64,000 nucleotides of DNA from Aradus depressus (GCA_963662175.1 OY759216.1:38085087-38149086), one strand, 5' to 3'; counted from the first letter of the stretch, positions 21,889-33,166 are shown. The notes: generated by a model from the letters alone, not told the origin. Numbers and translations: made by a program.

Positions 21889-22231
21889 TAGGTTAGGTTT
21901 TATGACTCATGCCCGGGCTTTAACTACGAGGTCATATCGCCTACTACCAGAGCGCTCTTTCGTCACTCTGGTGGACATGAGCCCGACTCTACTGTGGGAG
22001 TCCTAAATTTTGCCTACCCTAAATTTTTATTCATCTAGGGTAGGGGTCTTTAATGAGTACCTGACATCGTACAGGCTCGGGACCATCGCTTAACGTCCCA
22101 TCCGAAGGACGGCGTGCTTAAGTTTATTTTACCTCCCAGATAAAATAAACTAAGGGCCTCGGTCGGGCTACGAACCCACAACCTTGAGCTCAGAAGTCAA
22201 GCATGCATACCACTGAGCTACCGGCGCCCTC
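21889..22231 (-). repeat. SINE-A, full length with 14-bp TSD
   Basis: The copy is complete from GAGGGCGCCGG (22231) to a tail of TTAGG repeats on plus. It is flanked by ATTATAGTTTAGGT at 21875-21888 and 22232-22245. The duplication overlaps the tail by a few bases. Confidence 0.92.
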
Positions 22232-22245
22232 ATTATAGTTTAGGT

Positions 22246-22793
22246 ATTTTTATTGCAGATCCCATTCGCCTAATTTCGTGAGCTCCTATAATAAACTTTC
22301 TTTTGTTGATTTTTTCCTATTTTTGTTTTAACTTTACTTTTTCACCTTTTGTTGTTCTTTTTTCGTTGAACTTACATTAACTTTTAATCAACTTCTAAAA
22401 GTCCCTTGAATACTTAATATGCTGAATATTTAAAGCCCCTTGTTTGAATAATGATATTATTTAAAAGCTTTGTACTGTATATTAGTTTAGGTTAATTAGA
22501 TTTACTTCAGTAGAAAATAAGAGAAAAAAAAGTAAATATTTATTTTCTAATTAAATTTTAATTAATTTCAAATTTAATCAAGAAATAATAAGCGGGACTT
22601 CTGCCGAGTCTTTATTGTACAAAGAACTTATTTTTCAGCATCTAAAACAGGATTTTCTCCAGGATTTAAAATTGAGATATGGTTCTGGATAGCTTGAAGA
22701 CAATAACTAAAATATTCCTGCGCCATCCGTCTCATTGTGTATGAAAATTCGTATTTTTAATATGTTTTTTGGCCAATTTTTTATAATTAAGGT
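22246..22793. other. Unassigned AT-rich DNA
   Basis: No open frame or repeat recognised. Confidence 0.4.
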
Positions 22794-23122
22794 TTGCGTG
22801 CTTGTCTTCTGAGCTCAAGAACGTGGGTTCGAAACCCGACCGAGACCCTTAGTTTATTTTATCTGGGAGGTAAAATAAACTTAAGCACGCCGTCCTTCGG
22901 ATGGGACGTTAAGCGATGGTCCCGAGCCTGTACGATGTCATGTATGTTAAAGACCCCTACCCTAGGTGAATAAAAATTTAGGGTAGGCAAAATTTATGTC
23001 TCCCATAGTAGAGACGGGCTCATGTCTACCAGAGTGACGAAAGAGCGCTCTGGTAGTAGGCGATATGACCTCGTAGTTAATGCCCGGTCATGATTCATAA
23101 AATCTAACCTAACCTAACCTAT
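22794..23122 (+). repeat. SINE-A with CCTAA tail
   Basis: The copy lacks only the first part of the head. Box B (GGGTTCGAAACCCG) and the body are intact, and the tail ends in three tandem CCTAA units. Confidence 0.9.
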
Positions 23123-23205
23123 ATGAATATATATCAATTTTTCATATTTATTGCTATATACTTATTTTTTATTATATTGACCTTGAAAATATTCTATTAG
23201 ATTCT

Positions 23206-23500
23206 TATTACCGGTTATGTAATCGGTCAGAAATTCGATGCTGAGTTTTCAGTGAAATTTCATGTTTTCCATTTCAAAAAAGAAAAATATGTCTATGTGT
23301 GTATGTGTATGTTTATGAACACTATAACTTAAGACAGATTGTAACATGACATTTTATATGAGTTTGCAGAATCTTATAAAAACATTTGATTTTCATCCAA
23401 AATGGTTAAAGTGAAGGGAGGGGATTTAACACAAAAACTCTAATAACTCCCGTTCTAATTTTATATCTAAATTCATAAACAGGTTTGCTGATTTTGCTGA
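23206..23500 (+). repeat. HINE-like repeat, 5' part
   Basis: 'ggttatgtaatcggtcagaaa' starts the 5' block, followed by one module. The copy is interrupted by SINE-A. Confidence 0.65.
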
Positions 23501-23502
23501 AA

Positions 23503-23800
23503 CTCAACTGTTGCTGAGTTCAAGATCACGAATTCGAAACTCGGCCGAGATCCTTTATTTTCATCTGGGTAGTAAAAAAACCTTGAGCACGCCCTCCTTC
23601 TGATGAAACTTTAAGCAATGGTACCAAGCTTGTACGATGTCATGTGCTTGTTAAAGACCCCTCCTACCGTAGGTGAATAAAAATTTAGGGTAAGCCTACC
23701 TATAGTAGAGTGAGCCTCATGTCCACCAGAGCGACGAAAGAGCGCTCTGGTAGCAAGTGACGTCGTAGCTATAGCCCGGGCATGATTCACAATAACTAAC
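23503..23800 (+). repeat. SINE-A, partial head
   Basis: It starts at TGCTGAGTTCAAGATCACG with a decayed box B. The body is diverged and ends 'catgattcacaataactaac'. Confidence 0.85.
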
Positions 23801-23804
23801 TATT

Positions 23805-24020
23805 CTTGCCGTCCTTGTATGCTGTTGGATTCAAAAATAATTACATTGACAGTTACTAGGGATTAAACTTTCGTCTCTATGGGTTTTTTGATTTACGTAT
23901 ACAACTTCATGTCGGTATATTCATTACGTCGGTAGTTATTAGTCGGTACATATAAAATTTCGTGTCGATATATTCGTTCTTTTGAAAGTTATCGTGCTCA
24001 CAAATATTCAGATATAATAA
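23805..24020 (-). repeat. HINE-like repeat, internal modules
   Basis: Three short module pieces carry 'cggtatattcattacgtcgg' and similar blocks. Confidence 0.55.
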
Positions 24021-24027
24021 GAGTTTT

Positions 24028-24380
24028 TACTTCACTAGACATACGAAATTTAGGGGAAGTTATCTAGTCGGTCAAACATTCGATATTGAGACGGTCTGTG
24101 AATACGATAGAATGAGCGTATCTACGCGAAATTTTACTTGTGTATCCGGAATCCCATAAAGAGGTTACCTATTTTGTGCTAAATCGGTCAAAGGGATGGG
24201 GGGATCGGTGAAGTAGGGCTCAACTCAAAAATCCTAATAAATGCGGATGTAATGAATGTATCGACACGAAATTCATTAAGTCCTTGTTTAAGTTAACTAT
24301 AAATTTCTTGCCAAACGGTCGATTTGGGAGGTGGAGCGAATTACGTTTAAACACGAATTAATTCGTGCGACTGTCTGTCC
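24028..24380 (+). repeat. HINE-like repeat, nearly complete
   Basis: It runs from a decayed TACTTCACTAG end and 'aggggaagttatctagtcgg' through two modules to GGTGGAGCG and AATTAATTCGTGC. The 3' hairpin is lost. Confidence 0.65.
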
Positions 24381-25488
24381 GCGACCCCACCTGATATCTT
24401 GGATTGTGTTTCGTAGATAGTCTTTCTTGGCCCTACGGAGCTTTACATAGCGAATCATGTTCAATCTTGACATGAAAAATTTAAAATGGGTAACTTTTGT
24501 AATGTACGTGACATTTTACTTATGTAGAAGTTGAGGACGGCTAGGTAGCAAGCAGCACGTGACTTGAAATGAAGGAAGCCTGTCTCGTCGTGTCGCCTTA
24601 TCATTATTAAACCAACACTCCCTTGTTGCTATAGTTGAATAACACTGGTGCTATTCTATTAATATATCCACTCACTTTCCTATACCACTAGTGGTACCAA
24701 AAATGAAATGTACTTTGGAACTGTAAGCTGATATCCCTCCAGGTATGATCACAATTTAAAGTTGGTAAGTCATGGCTTACATTGTTATTTTGCCAGTGGT
24801 GCAGAGGTGAAGATTGATAATTTAATGAAAATGAGGACATGGATGGGGGAGAACTTATGATGGGAAGTGCGCAGCCCTGTTATCTAACACTGCACTGATT
24901 ACCACAGAATCTTCCAATAATTCATGTTCTATTATTCAGCAAAACCTATACAAAGATTTTTTATAATTTGTATTTCATATGGAAAAACTGTTTTATGTAA
25001 ATAACTGCCACTCCAAGATTTAACTATGACAACAGTGGGAGACTGAAGGTGCCATGAGCTCCGGAAGCTGGATCGCCAGGCGGGCTAAGCACATCTAATT
25101 TGTTTTAATTATTTTCATTTATTAGTAGGAGAAAGGGGCTTTGAGCTAATGTGCAAGATGGCTGTCTTCCTGGGAAATGGTCTTTGACTTCCTGTGACTG
25201 CAGTAAGTCCACCTGCAGCTCCAGTAACTCAACCTTCAGCCGGGAAGGCCGCCATTTTGTGCTATAGTCATTGTCCCATAAGCTCCCTTCTCCCTTTACT
25301 CTAAAAATTAGTCATTTATGATATGAATATACAATAAACTATTATACACAAATATTGGTAGATATGTCTCTCATGAATATAATTCGATGAAGGGAGGTCA
25401 AATATATACCTACATTAAATAAAATAGTTATGAAAGAAATGCGGTTCGATTACCATAATATGGAACTCAAAGTAATATAGTTAGTTGT
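24381..25488. other. Unassigned
   Basis: No long frame. 25020-25290 is GC-richer than its surroundings but has no recognisable feature. Confidence 0.35.
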
Positions 25489-26168
25489 ATTAATATATAA
25501 AGAGAGAAAATACCCTTATCCTAGGTAACTAAACCTGGGTGGCAACATTTAGGACGCCGACAGTAGAGTCGAGCTCATCTCCACCAGAGTGGCGACAGAG
25601 CGCTTCGGTAGTAGGCGATATGATCTCGTAGTTAAAGCCCGAGCATGAGTCACAATAACTAACTAACCTTTGTACAACACATGCTATTACAGTTAGTTAT
25701 TGTGATGCATGCTTTAACTTCGAGGTCATATCATCTACTAATACTAATATATAAAGGGAGAAAATACCCTTATCCTAGGTAACTAAACCTGGGCGGCAAC
25801 ATTTAGGACGCCGACAGTAGAGTCGAGCTCATCTCCACCAGAGTGGCGACAGAGCGCTTCGGTAGTAGGCGATATAACCTCGTAGTTAAAGCCCGAGCAT
25901 GAGTCATGATAACTAACTAACCTTTGTACAACACATGCTATTACAGTTAGTTATTGTGATGCATGCTTTAACTTCGAGGTCATATCATCTACTAATACTA
26001 ATATATAAAGAGGAGAAAAGACCCCTCGTAACTAAACCTGGGCGGCAACATTTAGGACGCCGACAGTAGAGTCGAGCTCATCTCCACCAGAGGGGCGACA
26101 GAGCGCTTCGGTAGTAGGCGAAATAACCTTGTAGTTAAAGCCCGAGCTTGTGTCACAATAACTAACAT
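25489..26168 (+). repeat. 254-bp tandem array made of SINE-A tails
   Basis: There are two full units and one partial; 'tgtacaacac' recurs at 25671 and 25925. Each unit carries a SINE-A 3' body in plus orientation, then a 28-bp linker, then a SINE-A 3' end in minus orientation (GTTAGTTATTGTGATGCATG). The array arose by duplicating a tail-to-tail SINE junction. Confidence 0.85.
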
Positions 26169-26269
26169 AAAGAGAGAAAGTTTCTTTATATATGCGAGGT
26201 AATTTTCAAAACTACTTAGTCGATTTGGATAATTTTTTCACTGTTGGGAAGCTTGATTCATTCCAGTGT

Positions 26270-26485
26270 AGATAGACTATAGATCTTCACGCTTCATCAG
26301 AAGAGAACTGATCACTAATGGTAAAAGTGAAACAAGTCGGAGGAGAAACGGCCGTCCTGGTGCCATTTATTTTGTACTCTCCTTAAACAGTTTAAGATAT
26401 ATAAAAATGATATATGGAAAAATTGTTGGCAATAAAACGTTCTACAAAAAAGTCCACGACAGCATATAACTATCTATCTGGCGTC
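26270..26485 (+). repeat. Repeat D, copy 2
   Basis: Homologous to 21415-21602; both end near 'tatctatct'. No terminal repeats found. Confidence 0.5.
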
Positions 26486-26653
26486 CTAAATATTTGAATG
26501 GCAAGGTTGCAGGGGTCGAGGGGGGAGGACCCAAAATATATAAAATGAATGTTAGCTCTCTAACTATTGATCGGACTTTTATGTAATTTCACAAATAGCA
26601 TCTTTATAAGCCCGGTTCAAACGTAGGTCATGTGGTATCTCCGAATTCTAAAG

Positions 26654-26684
<31 letters not shown>

Positions 26685-27654
26685 GGGGGGGGGGGGGCGG
26701 GTGGACCAAAACATAGAATAGCTCTTTAACGGTTGACTTTTCGAGGTTAATGTATACTACCAAAAATGTAGCAAATACATTTTTCAAAGTTTGATCGTAT
26801 GAATCTTTGTTGCAACTATATACTGGTGGAAGGGGGTTACGAGTCTTGAATTGGATATTGAGTTGAACATCGTTTTAAAGGTCTTACGTAGTTCTTGAGG
26901 CATCAGACATTTTCATTTATGCTGAGGGGGGGGGGGGGGGGGGGGCAAAAAAAAAAAAAAAAAAAAAAACACTGGCCTAAAAATCATTGAAAATTTGAAC
27001 TTATTTCTATAATCATGTATCTTTTTTTTTTTTACAAAGAGATATTTAAAACTGTATAAAGAATAGATACAAAACGTTGTGGGAGAAAAAATGGCAATGT
27101 CAAAATGTCAAGAGAAGAGAAATCACCCAGTGGTGACACTCCTTAGACATTGAATTACACTCATTTATGACTAATGACTCTCAATCCCTGATTTGAGGAC
27201 TTTGGGCCATTTGCGCTTAAGACGTCATTAGCAAGTATGGCATTGGCTATTGTACGAAGGATTGCAAGTTACTAACCTGCATAAAGTTGCTCCATGCGAA
27301 GCCGAGTAACTACTGATTACATAAATAGAGAACAGCAGATACTCAAGATAGAGAGATGCATAATGTACACCGTATATAAATGAGATGGGAGGTTATTGAA
27401 GTTTATGGTGATATATGTGGAGAGGAACGGACACAGATTGACCTGCTGTCCGACCTTGCTTTATATGGGGCCAAGGTGGGTCTAAATGGTCTCTCTGGCC
27501 AGTTCCTAAACTGTACCGTTATCAAACCCAGTTTGAGTGGGATGCTCTTTCCACTCATCCTAACATTCCCCTCAGACCCTGCTGTCTCTTTTATTTTGTA
27601 CAATCTTCCCCTATATGATTCCTAACGTAAAGGCTGGTTGACAATTTTCCTACT
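26486..27654. other. Unassigned; homopolymer tracts
   Basis: A T-run adjoins a G-run at 26661-26697, and a G-run adjoins an A-run at about 26926-26970. 27380-27625 is open on both strands (81 and 66 codons) and GC-richer, but matches nothing I know. Confidence 0.35.
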
Positions 27655-27760
27655 GTCATGATGGTCTTAAAATGATCCAACTAAAAAAATATTGTCTATT
27701 TCACGAAATATATGGTAGTACTTTCGGTATTGTTATCATCTTCAGTCACGACTTATACTA
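27655..27760 (-). mobile_element. PLE tail, subfamily 4
   Basis: Minus strand reads ribozyme, then 'accatatatttcgtgaaatagacaatatt'-type 3' end (seen on plus as its complement). The same tail recurs in the foldbacks at 33167-33482 and 47838-48440. Confidence 0.65.
27712..27750 (-). ncRNA. Hammerhead-like ribozyme, subfamily 4
   Basis: Core CTGAAGA, stem II GATA...TACC, GAAA, then GTACTA. The related copy at 33280-33300 has stem II GGTA/TACC with a GCAA loop. Stem III would be AGTACT folded on itself, and stem I pairs GTGG with CCAT in the 48.1-48.2 kb copies. Confidence 0.55.
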
Positions 27761-27951
27761 AATGGTTTTTCCGTCCCTCCTATACAAAGAAGTCTTAAAA
27801 GCATGGAATATATTAAAAATAAAATTTCGTCTCAAATTGAAATCTTAATAATAAAAGAAAATGTTGAAATAGTATGTGCTGATTAAAATACAAGTATATA
27901 CGCATATATGAAATAATGTGTTTCTTAAACTTCCCTGGGATATTACATTGT

Positions 27952-28131
27952 TGGTTAATTCTGACATTTCTTCCAGAGGTGTCTTCTTATTTATTTATTT
28001 TTTTTCCGACAATATTTCGGGACATAATGACCGGAAGAAGGGACTTGTAAGAGTCCAGAAATATTGTCGGAAAAAAAAATAAAAAAAATAAGAAGACACC
28101 TCTGGAAGAAATGCCGGAATTAACCAACTAT
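27952..28131. repeat. Foldback, arms about 75 bp
   Basis: TTGGTTAATTCTGACATTTC... on the left is mirrored by ...GAAATGCCGGAATTAACCAA on the right, around a spacer with 'gggacataatgaccggaag'. It is probably two PLE ends tail to tail. A related single arm lies near 28440-28540. Confidence 0.75.
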
Positions 28132-28925
28132 ATGAAATAAATCAAAGATGCCAATAATAAATATACGAATAAAAATAAAAATAAAAATACACAGTTATTT
28201 AAGAGATTAAGTACGTACAATTTGAGATGAAATTTAATTTTTAATGTTTTCCATGTTTTTAAGTCGTGAAAGTACGCCCATATATTTTGTGAAATAGTCA
28301 ATACATATGTTTTTCTGTATATATTTTTATTAAGTGTTTCAAATATCTCGGCGAAAAATGTCAAGTATCATTAAGAATCACTCCCATGAAATGTTCTATT
28401 TCATAGCAAAAAGTAGTAAAAAATAAATAAAACAAACTTATTTTTTTGAAAATAATGTCCAAGTTGATTTTTTTCCAGGTCTTTTTTTCCTTTTTGACAA
28501 TATTTCTGGACACTTCCACGTCTTTTGTCCTGGTCACTATGAACATGGTTATGAAGAATGAACGCTTAACACGCAAGTTCAGATTTTAACTTATGTTATA
28601 ACTGGTGGACCACATGACATTGACATAGCAGAAGGTGAAGGGTCACATACACATAGAGACAACGTCCCGGCTTCACGAGACAAGAAGGTAGGTAGGTATC
28701 TAGAGAGCCTGTCTACAGAGGACAGACAGAGGTCGTCAACCTTCCTGGACACGCGCCTATTACCTCGTCTCACCTCTTCATATCCACAGCATTAGTTACA
28801 GTTTGTTTGTCCAAGGATTTGCAAGATTGAAACCCTTATAACGAGCGTATGTCGTCATTCCCTGGGATCCCCCTCCATTTATTTCTGAGAATTTTCCTAT
28901 CGCAAGTAGGAATGAGCATCGAAAT
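28132..28925. other. Unassigned
   Basis: AT-rich. Apart from the PLE-like piece near 28490-28530, nothing is recognised. Frames of 60-78 codons look random. Confidence 0.35.
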
Positions 28926-28934
28926 AAAACCATC

Positions 28935-29045
28935 ATTCATAGAAATGAAAGTGGTTGTCTTCCCACTGTTTTCAACGCAACAGTGTCATCATCAGTGACA
29001 CAACCCACCTGTACAGCGTACAGGCTAAAGGACTACCTGCCATAG
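28935..29045 (-). mobile_element. PLE tail, subfamily 2
   Basis: GTTGTCTTCCCACTGTTTTC, then CAACGCAACAGTGTCATCATC and 'agtgacacaac'. On minus this is the CTGATGATGACACTGTTGCG core followed by TTGAAAAC. It continues into 'taaaggactacctgccat', shared with 12605-12630. Confidence 0.65.
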
Positions 29046-29049
29046 GTCG

Positions 29050-29440
29050 ACCCGAATGAATGTATCAACAAGAAGTTTAATATTTGTATCCAGAAGCTCG
29101 TACGGACGACACCTATTGATTTTCAGCTAAATCGGCCAAAGAGAAGGGGGGAGGAACACAAAAACGCTAATAACGACATTAAATATGTGTATTTAGAACC
29201 CCATAAGGTCCACACCTATTGATTTTCAGTCAAATCGGTCAAACACAAGGAGGCATAACAAAAATACTCTAATAATTGCCGATGTAATGAACATATCAAC
29301 ATGAAATTTAGAATGAGAATTCGGATCCCTGTGTAAGTTAACTACAGATTTTCAACCAAAATGGTCGATTGGCTACAGAGGGAGAGCGAAAAACGTAATT
29401 GCCAAATTCGTGCTAGGGAAGTAGGTGCATTGCTATGATT
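29050..29440 (+). repeat. HINE-like repeat, 3' two-thirds
   Basis: Modules with 'gaatgtatcaac', 'acacctattgattttcag' and 'ccgatgtaatgaacatatc' run to CGTGCTAGGGAAGTAG and a decayed hairpin. Confidence 0.7.
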
Positions 29441-29539
29441 CACCGACAACTACCTTTATTTCTTGCTGTGGAAGGTTTGTAAGTTCTAGAAAAAAGCCTA
29501 TATATACATATAGGGCCCCCGGAAAAGGTTTGCTTGTTT

Positions 29540-29642
29540 CTGAGTTTGGGAAAATTTAGGACTCACACTGTAGAGTCCACCAGAGCGACAAAAGAGCGAT
29601 AGGACCTCATAGTTAAATCCCAGAGTGAGTCACAAAAACAAA
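29540..29642 (+). repeat. SINE-A, short 3' fragment
   Basis: 'aaaatttaggactcacactg', a shortened GTCCACCAGAGCGACAAAAG block and 'gtgagtcacaaaaac' identify it. Confidence 0.7.
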
Positions 29643-29779
29643 TAAACAACAACTAGAACGAGATTTATTATTAGTACAAAACAACGCTAAAAATTATCCT
29701 AAACAAGAAACAATTTAGAAATTTTAAAGAATATCCAAAATGGAATGTACCGTTAGTTGTCATGGTAAAAAAAGAGATG

Positions 29780-30128
29780 AGGTGAGGTTAGAGATAGACC
29801 CTTTACTTTATCTGGGAGGTAAAAACGTTGAGCACGCCTGTACGTCTCGAGCCTGTGCGATATTTAGAACAGTAGAGCTAACAGGTAAGGGATAAGAGCA
29901 TTGTATGCTTAGGTCCCTAGGTGTACACCAGCTCTTCCAATATATCTAAACAAAGAGATGTGAGGTTAAAGAGAGACCTACTTTACTTTATCTGGGAGGT
30001 AAAAACGTTGAGCACGCCTGTACATTAAGCGATGGTCTTGAGCCTGTGTGATATTTGGAAGTAGAGCTAACAGGTAAGGGATAAGATCATTGGATGCTAG
30101 GTGTCCACCAGCTCTCCCAATATATCTA
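29780..30128 (+). repeat. SINE-A variant with alternative tail, tandem pair
   Basis: Two units (about 29780-29950 and 29956-30128) each start 'ctttatctgggaggtaaaaac' then TTGAGCACGCCTGTAC. They switch after GAGCCTGTG to 'agctaacaggtaagggataag' and 'ctaggtgt.caccagctct.ccaatatat'. Confidence 0.75.
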
Positions 30129-30548
30129 AAAAAGTTCAGAAACAATGTTGCTTCTTATAAGTTCAATTCGTGGTGGATATCGGCATTACTTTGCTTCTTA
30201 GTGGATCATATGAAACCTTATATGAGATCTATTTTACCGAACTTAGGAAATACCCTTGACTTGGAACATACGCTAATTAGGTACCTGTACGGGAGTGCTC
30301 TACAAAAGGGGGTGTCAAGAAGCTTTTAGTTGCTAAATTGTGCGACAGGAGAGGCTTTCAACCCCCTCTCTCATCCGCTTTCATGAAATCGCTATTAACA
30401 CCCAAGTTATTATAAACGTGTTCGAATCCTTCTTATTGAGTTGGTATATTTCCTTTCCTTAATCTCCAAACGAAATTTGTTTGCTGCACAAATGCACTTA
30501 ATTTTCTTGTTACCCCTCCATGAATTGCGCATCTCACTTGAGAATATA
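30129..30548. other. Unassigned
   Basis: The 79-codon frame 30090-30329 starts inside the SINE variant and shows no known domain. Confidence 0.35.
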
Positions 30549-30549
30549 A

Positions 30550-30850
30550 AAGAAAAGTCGTCGGTGAATCGACGACTTTGTACTTCCCCAACAAAAATAT
30601 TTAATTAAGTTTTCGCTCTCCCTTAAATTCATTCGTCCGTTTGAGATAAAATTCAATATTTTAATTACATCATTATGTAATTACATCATAATTACATCAT
30701 AATTTCGTATCAAAACATTCATTATTCATTACAGTGGCAGTAATTACGAGTTTTTCTGTGAAGCCTCTACCCTAATCCCCCATTTTCTTTGACCGATTTG
30801 GCTGAAAATCAATACGTGTCTTCCTTAAAGGGTTCTGGACACATATATAC
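30550..30850 (-). repeat. HINE-like repeat, 3' half
   Basis: Hairpin (CGTCGGTGAATCGACGACTT), TACTTCCCCAAC and one and a half modules. It ends abruptly at the mariner remnant. Confidence 0.7.
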
Positions 30851-31560
30851 AATTGGCTGGAATTTTAACGCACAGTAGCTCTCTCAGCGATGCGCTTTTA
30901 ATCTCATCTATGCTTGTGAAACGACGGCCCTTCAAGGTTCTATTTATTGTTGGGAACAGAAAATAGTCACACGGAGCCATATCTAGCGGATAAGGAGGCT
31001 GGGGCATTATTACAGTGCTGTTTTTGGCCAAAAATTCAGGAACAAGCAATGAAGTGTGAGCAGGTGCATTATATACCATGAATTGTTTAGTTTTTTTTCG
31101 GATTGCTTCACGCTAACTGCGTTGCACTTGTAGGTAGTGCCCCTTTTTGATCGTTTGATCTTGTGGCAAGAACTCATGGTGCACTATGCTGTTAAAATCG
31201 AAAAACAGTGAGCATGACCTTCACATTCGACCGCACTTGTCGACTTTTATAAACCCTAGTTTTACTCATAGCAGACTCACCAAAAGCAATATTTAACATT
31301 TCTAAAACTTTGCTGCACTTTATTCCATTCTTTTAGCAAAATTTAATGCGAATTCTCTGATCCATTTTGTAAACAAATAAATAATCGCTGATCATACCAA
31401 AACACATGTAACCTCTTCGACAGCAGACTAAACATCCAGTTTGGCTTACAATGTACAGATACTTTTCAGAATGTTTAGCAATACAACAAAAAATTCGCGC
31501 GAATTGGACTAATACAACTCGCGAAATTACAAAATTCCCGTTAATTTTGAACACACCTCG
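30851..31560 (-). pseudogene. mariner transposon, internally deleted and 3'-truncated
   Basis: The 5' inverted repeat CGAGGTGTGTTCAAAATTAA starts at 31560, next to a TA. A decayed transposase follows on minus: MDQRIRIKFC, NGIKCSKVLEMLNIAFGES, AMSKTRVYK, then a deletion of the central part. The end is NAPAHTSLLVPEFLAKN, MPQPPYPLDMAPCDYFLFP and LKGRRF. The spacing to the final catalytic Asp matches D34D, but the preceding catalytic Asp (HDN) reads VYN, so the enzyme would be dead even if complete. The 3' terminal repeat is missing. Confidence 0.85.
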
Positions 31561-31894
31561 TACATAAGTCACTATTTTATTAATCGTGAAAATGAAACTT
31601 TAAATAAATGTCTCCTAATTATCGATAGATGAGTCGATTAGAATTGCTGCTTGAATGAAGCCATTTGACTGAATGAACAACAATGGCAGCTGATGTGACG
31701 TGAAACGAACAATACAAAAAAAAAGTATATTTCTTCCCCTGAAGGCGTGAGTTAAATGGAGTGAAACCATGATATGATGAAGCATTTGTCATTACACCCT
31801 TATGGTCTTAACACGATCTGACAATGGAATGCCTCAGGTATCAAGGCTAGGCCCTATTCTCTTCTTCATATTGATATATTATAGTCGTGTTATT
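31561..31894. other. Unassigned
   Basis: No repeat or frame recognised. Confidence 0.35.
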
Positions 31895-31896
31895 TC

Positions 31897-32060
31897 CCCA
31901 CCTATACGAAGTATAGGGAAAGTTATGTAAGCAGCCAGAATTTCGAAGTTGAGTTTTAACTGAAATTCATGTTTTCTGACCTTTCCAAAAATGAAAAAAA
32001 AAAATCGTCGGTGAATCATCGGCAATGCACTTTCCCATAACGAATTAATAACAATCGTAA
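31897..32060. repeat. Two HINE-like ends, head to head
   Basis: A plus-strand 5' block ('acgaagtatagggaaagttatg') to 31998 adjoins a minus-strand 3' end (CGTCGGTGAATCATCGGCAA) at about 32003. All modules are missing. Confidence 0.6.
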
Positions 32061-32275
32061 ATAGGTTTCCGATATATGAGACATTTTTATTCAAATTATT
32101 GCAGGTATTATATATAATATAATATTTAAAGCCATATTAGTCTCAACATTTTCAATTTATTGAATACAATATTTCGTCCTTAAGACATTATCAAGTTCCA
32201 CATCTGAAAATTATCTTATGATACAATTCCTTAAATTTTATTTTAAAATTAATTCAGGTTAAAACATTAATTAGG
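32061..32275. other. Unassigned AT-rich DNA
   Basis: 'caatatttcgtccttaagac' near 32165 is reminiscent of a PLE-like tail but is too short to assign. Confidence 0.3.
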
Positions 32276-32524
32276 TTTAGGTTTTAGGTTTTATGACTCA
32301 TGCCCGGGCTTTAACTACGAGGTCATATCGCCTACTACCAGAGCGCTCTTTCGTCACTCTGGTGGACATGAGCCCGACTCTACTGTGGGAGTCCTAAATT
32401 TTGCCTACCGTAAATTTTTATTCACCTAGGGTAGAGGTCTTTAACGAGTACCTGACATTGTACAGGCTCGGAACCATCGCTTAACGTCCCATCCGAAGGA
32501 CGGCGTGCTTAAGTTTATTTTAAA
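32276..32524 (-). repeat. SINE-A with TTAGG-type tail, head missing
   Basis: On plus it starts with degenerate TTAGG repeats, then TATGACTCATGCCCGGGC, and ends at GGCGTGCTTAAGTTTATTTT. The tRNA head is lost. Confidence 0.9.
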
Positions 32525-32689
32525 AAAACATTAAAACATTAATTATATATATATTATTATAATTAGATACATCAAATAAACCAATTTCCTAACATTATCA
32601 TCATTGTTATTAAAAAATTAACTTTAGCTAGTAAAGTGTGTCTTATTTTTCTAACAAATTTTTTTCAAAAATCCAAAACATCATATAGG

Positions 32690-33165
32690 TACCAAAAAAA
32701 ACGAATTAATCAATAATTGGTTAATTATTAACCTTTCACTCCCCCTTCATAACCAGTCGACCGTTTGCGCTAATATTCAACAATAGATTTACATAGGGGC
32801 TCGGTAATCCTCATGTTAAATTTTGTATCGATAAATTCATTACATTGGCAGTTATTAAAGTTTTTGAGTTAAGACTTTCCCCTAAACCCCCTTCCCTTTA
32901 GCCGATTTAGCTAAACATCGATAGTTGTTGTCCTTTCAGGCTTCAGATCACACATATACAAATTCGTGTCATTACATTCCTTCTATCGGCAGTTATTAGA
33001 GTTTTTATGTTAAACCTCTCTCCTAATCCCCACTTTCTCTTTGGTCGATTTGACTGAAAATCGTTCTGGAATCGAAAGTGTTCTGGATTCACATATAAAA
33101 TATTGTGTCGATACATTCATCTTACCGTGTTCACAGACAAACAGAATTCGGAAAAAATTAAATTC
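32690..33165 (-). repeat. HINE-like repeat, nearly complete
   Basis: A decayed 3' end ('aattaatcaataattgg', 'ctttcactcccccttcataacc') is followed by three modules with 'gataaattcattacattggcagtt' and similar, to about 33160. Confidence 0.65.
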
Positions 33166-33166
33166 A

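Noticed and set aside
25489..26168. CRISPR-like array
   Set aside because: Units are 254 bp, contain opposed SINE tails, and have no short repeat/spacer alternation.
30090..30329. 79-codon protein gene
   Set aside because: Starts inside the SINE variant, with no motif and no coding signals.
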